Below are positions 1 to 6,326 of a DNA stretch of 7,752 bases, in pieces (positions within the stretch are counted from its first letter, which is position 1; each line of letters starts with the position of its first letter). The notes under the pieces were generated by a model. The model was given only the letters and a program-made list of their open reading frames with translations, searched no databases and had not been told where the DNA came from. Source of the stretch: Microbacteriaceae bacterium (lineage in GTDB: Bacteria > Actinomycetota > Actinomycetes > Actinomycetales > Microbacteriaceae). Both the position numbers and the translations under genes were made by a program. The stretch lies in assembly GCA_009925875.1 (NCBI GenBank), contig RFQD01000058.1, forward strand, positions 1 through 7,752. Direction: 5' to 3'.

Positions 1-115
1 ATTGTGTGAGGATGAGCGCAAGGTTTCCCTGCGGAAGAGACACCATCTCATCCCGACGTCGGCGATACAGCTCGTAAGCTTCGCGCGGTGATGTGGTACT
101 TACACTCTCGGTCAC
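1..115 (-). CDS. N-terminal fragment of a DUF1684-like protein (partial)
   Basis: The minus strand is open from here to the window edge, so only the first 38 residues are seen. They read as a short Ser/Thr-rich leader, then AYELYRRRRDEMVSLPQGNL and an aliphatic run. This pattern (aromatic residue, basic helix, then a Pro/Gly-aliphatic stretch) resembles the N-terminus of DUF1684 proteins, whose biochemical role is not established. That assignment is from memory of the family and is tentative. I chose the GTG at 115-113 because a TACGAT hexamer lies exactly six bases upstream, the spacing of a leaderless actinobacterial start, and the resulting N-terminus has a sensible length. An ATG at 169-167 in the same frame would add 18 residues but has no visible Shine-Dalgarno sequence. 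The gene diverges from the subtilase gene. Confidence 0.5.
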   Translation of the reverse strand, partial: MTESVSTTSPREAYELYRRRRDEMVSLPQGNLALILTQ

Positions 116-130
116 ACCTACATCGTAGGT
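116..130 (-). promoter_or_regulatory. Candidate -10 (122-127) inside a 15-bp palindrome, leaderless start
   Basis: The 15 bases ACCTACATCGTAGGT form a perfect inverted repeat with six-base arms and a three-base centre. On the minus strand they contain TACGAT (127-122), a TANNNT -10 hexamer, followed by exactly six bases and the GTG at 115. No good -35 is visible. The palindrome covers the -10 and the presumed +1 region, so it could be a repressor operator, but no regulator gene is present to support this. Confidence 0.4.
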
Positions 131-230
131 CGCAGTCGTTCGCCGAGAGTCGACGACGCGCGTCACCATTTTGGATGATTCTTGGACGTCAGACTCGGTG
201 AACGTGGGCAAAACGTGCTTTGCTTAAGGC

Positions 231-2597
231 ATGCTGGGGCGAATCTCGAGAGAGCGCATTATCGTTGCGCTCGCGCTCTGTGTCATTGTGCCGTCCAGTA
301 TTTTTTCCCTGTTCGTGTCGGTACCTGCAACGGCGAACGACGTCGCCGAAACGGACTACATCATTCAGGTGCCGCAAAGCGAAGAGTCGGAATTGATGTC
401 GACGTTGACCGACTTGGGAGTGACACCGGATTACGTCTACGGTGAGGCTCTCGATGGAGTTGCGGTGTCCTTGACACCGACCGAGTTATCAGCGGTGAGT
501 TCGAGCGTTTCCGGTGAGAGCATTTCGCCCGATCAGCCCGTCACTTTGACCGGTCTGCAGGTGCCAGCGCCATGGAATCTCGCCATGATTGACGCGGCGA
601 AGAGACCGGCGGATTCGGCATTTGTTTATCCCGACTCGAGTGGTTCTGGCGTGAATGTCTACGTTATCGATACCGGAATCGTGCCGAACAACCCACAACT
701 CGACGGGAGAGTTTTGCCGGGCGTCAGCTTTGTCGACGGCGATTCGTCAACCTCAGACTGCTACGGACACGGCACGCATGTCGCGGGCACCATCGCATCA
801 ACCTCGTACGGTGTCGCAAAACTTGCCAACGTGGTTCCCGTCCGCGTTTTCAACTGCGTCGGGGGAGGTGCAACCGAGACCAAGGTCATCAAGGCAATCG
901 ACTGGGCCATCGCCAATCAACCGGCAGGGACTCCGGCGGTGATTAACATGAGCCTCGGACTTGAATGTTCCTGGTATTGCTCCAATTTGCCTCTGCTCAC
1001 TGCCGTCTCGCGCGCGGTCGCAGCAAACTTTGTCGTGGTGGTGTCGGCGGGCAACAGTGGTCTCGATGCCTGCACCTTCGCTCCCGCGGCGGCACCGGCT
1101 GCCCTGACCGTCGGCGCGGTGAACAAGTCAGATCTCGAGGCGACATGGTCAAACTTCGGACCCTGTGTTGACTTATATGCCCCGGGTGTCGATGTGGTTT
1201 CACTGAACTATCGATATGCATCCGCGACCGCCGCAATGAGCGGCACCTCAATGGCGGCCCCCCACGTTGCCGGAGCGGCCGCCCTCTACATTGCCGCGAA
1301 TCCGGGGATGTCCGCCGCCGAGGTGACACAAGCACTCAAGGACTCGGCGAAGGCAGCCCCCATTGTAAGTGCCTCTGGACATTCGGGTGGTCCAAACGCG
1401 CAACTCAGCCTCTCTCCCCTTTTATCGAGTACGAGCGTGAACGTCGCTCCGGCGGCACCCACGGCAGTGCGCGCAACAGTCTCCGGGATGAGCGACGTCG
1501 ACCTCACGTGGCAGGCAGCGTCGTCCTACGCACCCGTTCGTGATTACCTCGTCAGCTACCGACGCGCCGGAGACGTGACCTGGACGCAGGCGTCCTTGCC
1601 GATGTCACCCAGCACCCAACGCCGAGTTTCCGGTCTCGAAAGGGCGACAACTTACGAATTCCGTGTGCAAGCCCAAACCGACATCGCGGGGCCTTTTTCA
1701 GCGAGCGTCTCGGGAACGACGCTCACGGGCATCCCCGACAAACCCACACAGGTCACGACCAACACCATTCAGGCGACGAGCATGGCCCTGAAGTGGACGA
1801 GCCCGTCGTCGAACGGCTCCTCGATTAGCGACTACGAGTTGCAGTACCGACGTGGAGGAACGTCGACGTGGGACACCCTCTCCCACTCCCCGACGTCGGC
1901 GCCCACCATCACTGTCCCGGGTCTGAAACCGGCTCAGTCCTATGAATTCCGAGTGCGCGCTGCCTCACCGATCGGTTTGGGGGGGTGGTCGAACACTGTG
2001 ACCGGCACGACACTGTCGGGACTCCCCGGTGCCCCCGAGGGTCTGAAGACTTCCACGATTGCAGCGACCTCGGCGACTGTTGTGTGGGCAGCACCCGCAC
2101 TCAATGGAGCGCCCATCCGCGACTACATCGTTGAATACAAGCGCAACCGTGACTCAATCTGGACGACGTGGGATGACGGCCTCACCACCATCCCATCGGC
2201 GACAATCACCGGGCTCACTCCCGGCACGACAATCAACGTTCGGGTGTCAGCGCAGACTGAATTCGGAACGGGACTGTCCTCCCCTGTCGCATCGGTGACG
2301 ACGAAAACGGGAGTCCCCCTCAAGATTTCGTCGATCTCGGCAACTCCGGCTCGCGCATCCTTGTCTCTGAGCTGGAGTCCCGCCATCGCAATGGGTGCGC
2401 CCGTGCGGGATTACCTCATTGACTATCGAGCATCGACCATCAGCTCGTGGACACGATTGCGAGATGAGGTATCTCCCATCCCGCACACGTACGTGAACGG
2501 GCTACGACCCAACACAACCTATTTTGTTCGAGTGATTGCTGTTTCGGCCTTCGGCGAGAGCACCGCGATGATTCAGAGCATACGAACGTTGCCCTAA
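231..2597 (+). CDS. Secreted subtilisin-like serine protease (S8, proteinase K/aqualysin type) with four FnIII domains
   Basis: This 788-residue protein is a predicted exported endopeptidase. Residues 1-36 form a signal peptide: basic MLGRISRER, a hydrophobic core, then a PATA site. Residues about 41-105 resemble an I9 inhibitor propeptide. The catalytic domain spans about 112-400 with D147 (VIDTG), H180 (GHGTHVAGT), oxyanion N275 (SAGNSG) and S340 (GTSMAAPHVAG), all intact. Cysteines 177/209 and 281/312 fall where aqualysin-type enzymes have their two disulfides; C246 and C250 are an additional pair. Four FnIII repeats follow (about 405-498, 501-596, 598-693, 695-788), joined by a T-x-[ST]-G-[ILV]-P linker at an exact 97-residue period. 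There is no LPxTG motif or C-terminal membrane helix, so it is probably released or held through the FnIII domains. An in-frame TAA lies just before ATG 231, so the start cannot be further upstream. Its Shine-Dalgarno is poor (AAGG one base from the ATG). The substrate is unknown. Confidence 0.95.
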   Translation: MLGRISRERIIVALALCVIVPSSIFSLFVSVPATANDVAETDYIIQVPQSEESELMSTLTDLGVTPDYVYGEALDGVAVSLTPTELSAVSSSVSGESISPDQPVTLTGLQVPAPWNLAMIDAAKRPADSAFVYPDSSGSGVNVYVIDTGIVPNNPQLDGRVLPGVSFVDGDSSTSDCYGHGTHVAGTIASTSYGVAKLANVVPVRVFNCVGGGATETKVIKAIDWAIANQPAGTPAVINMSLGLECSWYCSNLPLLTAVSRAVAANFVVVVSAGNSGLDACTFAPAAAPAALTVGAVNKSDLEATWSNFGPCVDLYAPGVDVVSLNYRYASATAAMSGTSMAAPHVAGAAALYIAANPGMSAAEVTQALKDSAKAAPIVSASGHSGGPNAQLSLSPLLSSTSVNVAPAAPTAVRATVSGMSDVDLTWQAASSYAPVRDYLVSYRRAGDVTWTQASLPMSPSTQRRVSGLERATTYEFRVQAQTDIAGPFSASVSGTTLTGIPDKPTQVTTNTIQATSMALKWTSPSSNGSSISDYELQYRRGGTSTWDTLSHSPTSAPTITVPGLKPAQSYEFRVRAASPIGLGGWSNTVTGTTLSGLPGAPEGLKTSTIAATSATVVWAAPALNGAPIRDYIVEYKRNRDSIWTTWDDGLTTIPSATITGLTPGTTINVRVSAQTEFGTGLSSPVASVTTKTGVPLKISSISATPARASLSLSWSPAIAMGAPVRDYLIDYRASTISSWTRLRDEVSPIPHTYVNGLRPNTTYFVRVIAVSAFGESTAMIQSIRTLP

Positions 2598-2664
2598 ATC
2601 GCGACGAACACGGTGGACGCTGAACGGCAGCCGCTCGAACCACACACGCCCGCTGACATAGACG

Positions 2665-2738
2665 TAGGGCGTGCGGGACTTGAACCCGCGACCGACGGAT
2701 TATGAGTCCGCTGCTCTAACCAGCTGAGCTAACGCCCC
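2665..2738 (-). tRNA. tRNA with CAU anticodon (probably tRNA-Ile2, otherwise elongator Met)
   Basis: A complete 74-nt cloverleaf can be folded: acceptor GGGGCGT with ACGCCCT, D arm GCTC/GAGC, anticodon stem GCGGA/TCCGT around loop CTCATAA, variable loop CGGTC, T arm GCGGG/CCCGC with loop TTCAAGT, and discriminator A. The first acceptor pair is G-U. CCA is not encoded. The anticodon stem lacks the three consecutive G-C pairs next to the loop that mark initiator tRNA. The TTAGCTCAG start, GGTTAGAGCAG and GGTTCAAGTC segments resemble the lysidine-modified tRNA-Ile2 of other bacteria more than elongator tRNA-Met. Its identity depends on TilS modification and cannot be settled from the gene alone. 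Confidence 0.93.
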
Positions 2739-2742
2739 TGAC

Positions 2743-2796
2743 CTGATAACGATATCAGCCGGTGCTAACCGGTTGATGCCGCCCGCCCAACGCGGG
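2743..2796. repeat. Three tandem small inverted repeats between the cupin and tRNA genes
   Basis: Three adjacent palindromes are visible: CTGATA-N4-TATCAG (2743-2758), CCGGT-N4-ACCGG (2759-2772) and CCCGC-N5-GCGGG (2782-2796). They lie downstream of the cupin stop and upstream of the tRNA, both on the minus strand. None is followed by a T-run, so they are not classical intrinsic terminators. The first overlaps the candidate tRNA -10. Confidence 0.5.
2749..2754 (-). promoter_or_regulatory. Candidate -10 of the CAU tRNA
   Basis: TATCGT on the minus strand is preceded by TGA, giving an extended -10 (TGN-TANNNT). Its end lies 10 bases before the tRNA 5' end, so transcription would begin only 3-4 bases ahead of the mature tRNA. 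The -35 is poor (CATCAA with an 18-base spacer). The hexamer sits in the loop and arm of a small inverted repeat. Confidence 0.4.
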
Positions 2797-2822
2797 TTGC
2801 CTATCTGGCGACCGGTCGAGCT

Positions 2823-3356
2823 TTACGGCAGTGCCGTCGTGTTCGCAATCCCGTCGGCGCCGATATTGACGACAAGAATCTTCACGGCAACTCCAGAACG
2901 ATTCTCGCCGTTGTGCGGCGTTCCAATGGCCTCGAGTACCGCTTCACCCGCGCCGTAGGACTTCACGATGGGACCGCCGTCGCTGTCGTACGTCACGGTC
3001 AATGTGCCTTCGAGGATGTAGGCATAGAGCGGAGTCGAGTGGAAATGCCACCCCGTCTGCGCTCCGGGAGGGAGCGTCACAATCGCCGAACTAATTTGCG
3101 CGGGAACTTCGAGCGGGTAGGTCACCTGTTGGCCCAGGACGGTCGTTTCCACGGCCGACAGCAGAACTGCGGCACTGGCCGTTGACCCCGGTCGCGGCGT
3201 TGGGTCGCTCGACGGTGGCATCGACGAGGGCGCGTTTCCATCGGTGGGTGCGCTCTCATTGGTGTGACCAGCGCATCCCGTCAACATCATCGCCGTGAGG
3301 GCCACCGTCAACAGGGCGCCAACCCAGTGACGAGAGAGTGTGCTCATGGTTCCCAA
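2823..3356 (-). CDS. Cupin-domain lipoprotein
   Basis: The product is 177 residues. Residues 10-28 form a lipoprotein signal ending in the lipobox LTGC (C28), followed by a Ser/Pro/Thr-rich tether to about residue 60 and one cupin_2 barrel at about 75-168. The first cupin motif holds H104 and H106 (WHFH) and a YILEG turn (E116). The usual Glu ligand four or five residues after the second His is not there; that place reads PLY. The second motif supplies H148 and N152 (TPHNGEN). Metal binding by three His is possible, but the function is unknown; the family ranges from enzymes to sugar-binding proteins. The start is uncertain by three codons. TTG at 3356 has GGCGGA four bases upstream, while ATG at 3347 has only GGGAA very close. 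The gene starts 9 bp after the glycosyltransferase stop and is probably its operon partner. Confidence 0.88.
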   Translation of the reverse strand: MGTMSTLSRHWVGALLTVALTAMMLTGCAGHTNESAPTDGNAPSSMPPSSDPTPRPGSTASAAVLLSAVETTVLGQQVTYPLEVPAQISSAIVTLPPGAQTGWHFHSTPLYAYILEGTLTVTYDSDGGPIVKSYGAGEAVLEAIGTPHNGENRSGVAVKILVVNIGADGIANTTALP

Positions 3357-3365
3357 GATATCCGC

Positions 3366-4598
3366 CTAGTCGTCCGTGAGTTCCGGATCGGGATCAACCA
3401 CATGCTCACCGCGATAGAGCGCCTCAAAAGTGTCGAGAGTGCGCGTGATGTCATGCCCGCGAATGAATTTGAGCGAGGCGCGCTTCATTTCGTCGAGACG
3501 CTGAGGATCCATCGTCAAGACTCGCGTTAGCTTCTCCACGAGGTCGTCGACGTTGTTGGGCTCGAACAGAAAACCGTTCTCTCCATCATGAACGAGGTGC
3601 GGCAACGCCATGGCGTTGGCTCCGACCACGGGGAGCGCCGTCGCCATCGCCTCCATCGTCGCAATGGATTGCAGTTCAGCAATGGATGGCATCGCAAATA
3701 GTTTTGCCTCAGTGAGTGCTTTTTTCAGGTCTTCCTCACTCGCATAACCCGTGAAATGAACTCGATCTGACATGCCTAATTGCGCAGCAAGTGCTCGATG
3801 CGCGACAAGCAAGTCTCCGCCGCCGACAATCTCGAGGTGGGCGTCGAGAGCGGGATCAAGTTGCGATACCGCGCGAATCAATACATCGAGCTTCTTTTCT
3901 CCAGTGACGCGACCAACAAAAACGATGCGATTTCCCAATTCGGAGCCGAAATTAGGTGTGTAGTGATGGGCATCGATTCCACAGGAAATCGCGTGAACGT
4001 CGGTTAAGTGGGTGTTTTCTTCGAGGAAATCCGCGGCGCGTCTGGTCGGCGTCGTGACCGATTCCGCGCGGCCAAAAATTCGAGCCGCTGCATTCCACAG
4101 TCGACGCGTCAACCAGCTCTCGAGACCGCGCGGGAGCGGGATGAAATCAACCAGGTTTTCCGGCATGAAATGGTTTGTGCCGACCAAGCGAATTCCCCGC
4201 TTCTGCGCCTCAGCAGAGAGGCCGTTGCCCACCATAATGTGCGACTGAAAGTGAACAACGTCAGGCTTGACGCGGTCCAGAATCTTCGCACTTTCCGGTC
4301 GAATCTCCCACGGCAAGGCAAAGCGCATCCAGTCATGAAAAATCCACCGCCAGCTTCGAAGCCGATGAACGGTCATGGGCTGGCCCTCATGTACTTCGGT
4401 CCGCGTCATTGGCTTGCCCGTCGGGCTCGGCGCCACAACATGTACTTCGTGACCGCGTTCAACTAAACCAGAGGCCAGGCGCTCGGCAAATTTCGCGGCG
4501 CCATTGACGTCAGGACCGAACGTGTCACAACCAATTACAACGCACAGCTTCGAGGAAGTGCTCGGGCGACGTGGCTTAACAGTGCGTGGAGGGACCAA
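3366..4598 (-). CDS. GT4-family glycosyltransferase (GT-B fold)
   Basis: This 410-residue cytoplasmic or membrane-peripheral enzyme transfers a sugar from a nucleotide-sugar donor. The N-terminal Rossmann half carries the GPDVNGAAKFAERLASGL loop (28-45), RGHEVHVV and KPDVVHFQSH. The C-terminal donor-binding half has VGRVTGEKKLDVLIRA (R230, K235, K236), EIVGGGD and the retaining GT4 E-x7-E motif E308-E316 in SIAELQSIATMEAMA. The overall pattern, including a TNHFMPENL segment at 141-149, recalls enzymes that glycosylate diacylglycerol or phosphatidylinositol in Gram-positive bacteria. That acceptor is an inference only. The start codon is TTG, supported by AAGGAA five bases upstream; an in-frame stop lies 42 bp upstream and no ATG or GTG start intervenes. 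The cupin lipoprotein gene follows after 9 bp. Confidence 0.93.
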   Translation of the reverse strand: MVPPRTVKPRRPSTSSKLCVVIGCDTFGPDVNGAAKFAERLASGLVERGHEVHVVAPSPTGKPMTRTEVHEGQPMTVHRLRSWRWIFHDWMRFALPWEIRPESAKILDRVKPDVVHFQSHIMVGNGLSAEAQKRGIRLVGTNHFMPENLVDFIPLPRGLESWLTRRLWNAAARIFGRAESVTTPTRRAADFLEENTHLTDVHAISCGIDAHHYTPNFGSELGNRIVFVGRVTGEKKLDVLIRAVSQLDPALDAHLEIVGGGDLLVAHRALAAQLGMSDRVHFTGYASEEDLKKALTEAKLFAMPSIAELQSIATMEAMATALPVVGANAMALPHLVHDGENGFLFEPNNVDDLVEKLTRVLTMDPQRLDEMKRASLKFIRGHDITRTLDTFEALYRGEHVVDPDPELTDD

Positions 4599-4637
4599 CA
4601 GAATTCCTTGCCTTACCTTGATTCACAGAATTCAAGG
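4598..4637. repeat. Direct repeat ACAGAATTC and imperfect palindrome upstream of the glycosyltransferase
   Basis: ACAGAATTC occurs at 4598-4606 and again at 4625-4633, 27 bp apart. The second copy forms part of an imperfect palindrome, CCTTGATTC-ACA-GAATTCAAGG (4616-4637), with one unpaired T. All of it lies in the probable 5' untranslated leader, overlapping the ribosome site at one end. It may be an operator, an RNA hairpin or coincidence. Confidence 0.4.
4604..4609 (-). promoter_or_regulatory. Shine-Dalgarno site fixing the TTG start of the glycosyltransferase
   Basis: AAGGAA on the minus strand lies five bases before TTG 4598-4596. It is the only good ribosome site near the start of this frame and decides in favour of the TTG. 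Confidence 0.6.
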
Positions 4638-4638
4638 G

Positions 4639-4656
4639 GCGGGAACGATGTCCCGC
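4639..4656 (-). terminator. Weak hairpin between the transporter and glycosyltransferase genes
   Basis: GCGGGA and TCCCGC flank a six-base loop, giving a GC-rich six-pair stem 35 bp after the transporter stop. The minus-strand continuation is CCCTTGAATT, so there is no real U-tract. It might be an attenuator or a weak terminator. Confidence 0.3.
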
Positions 4657-4672
4657 GCAGAGCGAACACTTG

Positions 4673-4678
4673 ATTGTA
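4673..4678 (-). promoter_or_regulatory. Candidate -10 for the glycosyltransferase-cupin operon
   Basis: TACAAT on the minus strand fits the TANNNT -10 well. No TTGACA-like hexamer lies at 16-18 bp spacing. Use of this site would give a leader of about 70 bases containing the hairpin at 4639-4656 and the repeats at 4598-4637. Confidence 0.3.
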
Positions 4679-4690
4679 CCGGGAAGTCTT

Positions 4691-5707
4691 CTACGTCGCC
4701 GTGCGTGAAGGGTCTGGCTGCGCGGTCGCATCGTCGATATCGTGATGTGTTTGCGGATGGTGTCGCGCGAGTAGAAAAACCCCCACAATGGCGAGGATTC
4801 CCGCGCCCAAGAACGCCAGAATCTCCACCGCGCCGGCCTGAGCAGCCTCCTGGAGAATGACGATTCCAATCGTGACCGCAACGATGGGGTCGATCACCGT
4901 CAGCCCGGCGATGACGAGATCCGGCGGACCCGATGAGTAGGCATTTTGCACAAATAAGGCGCCGAGACCAGTTCCCAGAAGCAAAAAAACCAAACACACC
5001 CACGACTGCGGAGTCATCGTTTGCGTCACGATTCCTTGGACGACCACCTTGGCCAGCGTGGCAACAAATCCGTAGAGCGTTCCCGCTCCGAGAATGTACC
5101 AAATTGCTCGAGTGTGACCGCGGCCAAAAAGGTAAATTGAGCCGAAAACGGCGAGAACGACGGCCATGATGCCGACGATGAGCCACAGCTCAAAATCGTG
5201 CAGAGGACGGTCTCGTGCCGTGAATGCGGCAATCGTCACGAACAGTCCGATACCCATGACGCACAGCGCAATAGCCAAAATCGACATCCGGTTCAATCGC
5301 ACACGACTCACGCGCGAATTGACGATAGCCGTGATGACGAGCGCAACCGCGCCAATGGGTTGAACCACGATGAGTGGAGAATACGCGAGACTCACCAATT
5401 GGAAAACGATGGCCAGGCCAATCATCCCGGTTCCGATCATCCACGACGGTCTCGCCAACAGCGCGGCAATTTGAGAGAACTTCAACTTGGGCTTGCGTCC
5501 CGTTTGAGGCTCATCTGGTCGAGTGAGCGGAAGAGTGTCCGATTCGACGCGACCCACGCCAGCGTGCTGAAATTGAGCTCCCAGAGACAAGAAGACCGCG
5601 CCGACGAGGGCGAAGGGGATTCCCACGAGAGATTTTGCGTCGAAGGGAATGTAGTTCGCCAAGTCGCTCAACGACGTGATGTCGCCCACCTGGACTGCGA
5701 AAGGCAT
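4691..5707 (-). CDS. NIPA/EamA-like DMT-superfamily membrane transporter
   Basis: The 338-residue product is an integral membrane protein with about nine hydrophobic segments, near residues 29-45, 87-104, 108-131, 142-163, 173-194, 201-223, 236-255, 264-285 and 293-313. A hydrophilic loop spans 51-80, and the tail is His/Asp-rich (HHPQTHHDIDD). Segments such as LAYSPLIVVQPIGAVALVI and VIDPIVAVTIGIVILQE match the repeat pattern of drug/metabolite-type and NIPA-like permeases. The substrate cannot be told from sequence; magnesium (NIPA) or small metabolites are both known for relatives. ATG 5707 is preceded in frame by a TAA 12 bp upstream and by TAACCT exactly six bases before the ATG, so the transcript is probably leaderless. 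It diverges from peptide deformylase and ends 92 bp before the glycosyltransferase start. Confidence 0.88.
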   Translation of the reverse strand: MPFAVQVGDITSLSDLANYIPFDAKSLVGIPFALVGAVFLSLGAQFQHAGVGRVESDTLPLTRPDEPQTGRKPKLKFSQIAALLARPSWMIGTGMIGLAIVFQLVSLAYSPLIVVQPIGAVALVITAIVNSRVSRVRLNRMSILAIALCVMGIGLFVTIAAFTARDRPLHDFELWLIVGIMAVVLAVFGSIYLFGRGHTRAIWYILGAGTLYGFVATLAKVVVQGIVTQTMTPQSWVCLVFLLLGTGLGALFVQNAYSSGPPDLVIAGLTVIDPIVAVTIGIVILQEAAQAGAVEILAFLGAGILAIVGVFLLARHHPQTHHDIDDATAQPDPSRTAT

Positions 5708-5713
5708 GCCAAC

Positions 5714-5719
5714 AGGTTA
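5714..5719 (-). promoter_or_regulatory. Candidate -10 of the transporter gene, leaderless
   Basis: TAACCT on the minus strand is followed by six bases and the ATG at 5707, so transcription would start at the A of the start codon. There is no Shine-Dalgarno at proper distance; the nearest GGAG is 12 bases away. With a 17-bp spacer its -35 would coincide with the deformylase -10. Confidence 0.5.
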
Positions 5720-5736
5720 CTCCGGGGCCGGGAAGA

Positions 5737-5742
5737 TACTCT
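5737..5742 (+). promoter_or_regulatory. Candidate -10 of peptide deformylase, leaderless
   Basis: TACTCT fits TANNNT and is followed by six bases and ATG 5749, giving a leaderless mRNA. The hexamer 17 bp upstream (AGGTTA, 5714-5719) is the complement of the transporter -10 and a poor match to TTGACA. No good Shine-Dalgarno precedes the ATG. Confidence 0.5.
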
Positions 5743-5748
5743 GGACAT

Positions 5749-6312
5749 ATGCCCGTGCGCCCCATCGTCATTTACGGTGAAGACATTCTGCACAGGGTGG
5801 CACATGCGGTCACCTCATTTGATTCGTCGCTCATCGACCTTGTCAATGACATGTTCGAGACGATGGATGCCGCCCCGGGCGTTGGTCTCGCTGCGCCGCA
5901 AATCGGTGTTCCCCTGCGCGTCTTCGTCTATGACTATCCCACCGACGACGGTACGCCACGTCGTGGAGTCGCCATCAATCCGCAACTCTTCGTCTCGCCG
6001 ACCGAAGTCCGGGATCCGGATGCCGCCGACGAAGAGGGCTGTCTCTCGTTCCCTGGCGAGAGATATCCCCTGATACGCGCCGAGTCAGGCATTTTGCGTG
6101 CGCTGAATATCGACGGCACACCGTTCGAAATGGAGTGTGACGGATGGTTCGCCCGCATCATGCAGCACGAATTTGATCACCTCAACGGGATCATTTACGT
6201 CGATCGACTCGCATCACCATTTGACCGAGCAGCAGCCAAAGTTATGAAACGACAAGGTTGGGGAATACCGGGAGCGAGCTGGATGCCGGGAGTGGATAAT
6301 CTCGACGCGTAA
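5749..6312 (+). CDS. def: Peptide deformylase
   Basis: This 187-residue cytosolic metalloenzyme removes the formyl group from the initiator methionine of new proteins. All three family motifs are intact: GVGLAAPQ (44-51, Q51), EEGCLS (95-100, metal ligand C98) and QHEFDHLNG (139-147, metal ligands H140 and H144, catalytic E141). The length is usual for the family. Residues after about 160 form a short C-terminal tail (KVMKRQGWGIPG) typical of actinobacterial forms, as I recall them. The gene stands alone: it diverges from the transporter over 41 bp and converges with azlD, leaving 14 bp between the two stops and no visible terminator. Confidence 0.97.
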   Translation: MPVRPIVIYGEDILHRVAHAVTSFDSSLIDLVNDMFETMDAAPGVGLAAPQIGVPLRVFVYDYPTDDGTPRRGVAINPQLFVSPTEVRDPDAADEEGCLSFPGERYPLIRAESGILRALNIDGTPFEMECDGWFARIMQHEFDHLNGIIYVDRLASPFDRAAAKVMKRQGWGIPGASWMPGVDNLDA

Positions 6313-6326
6313 GCGGATCACCGCCC

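Noticed and set aside
116..169. N-terminal extension of the first gene to ATG 169
   Set aside because: It is open in frame but has no Shine-Dalgarno or -10 at leaderless spacing, and the extra residues do not look like part of the domain. It is not fully excluded.
2598..2664. Terminator for the subtilase gene
   Set aside because: I searched the 67 bp between its stop and the convergent tRNA and found only a four-base pairing with a long loop and no U-tract.
2665..2738. The CAU tRNA as initiator tRNA-fMet
   Set aside because: The anticodon stem ends in GGA/UCC next to the loop, not the GGG/CCC that initiator tRNAs carry.
4008..4466. Plus-strand open frame of 152 codons within the glycosyltransferase
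   Set aside because: No motif, basic composition and complete overlap with a confident GT4 gene.
5198..6073. Long plus-strand open frame (291 codons) antisense to the transporter and running into def
   Set aside because: Its product is Arg/His-rich and low in hydrophobic residues, as expected of an antisense shadow, and it covers two well-supported genes.
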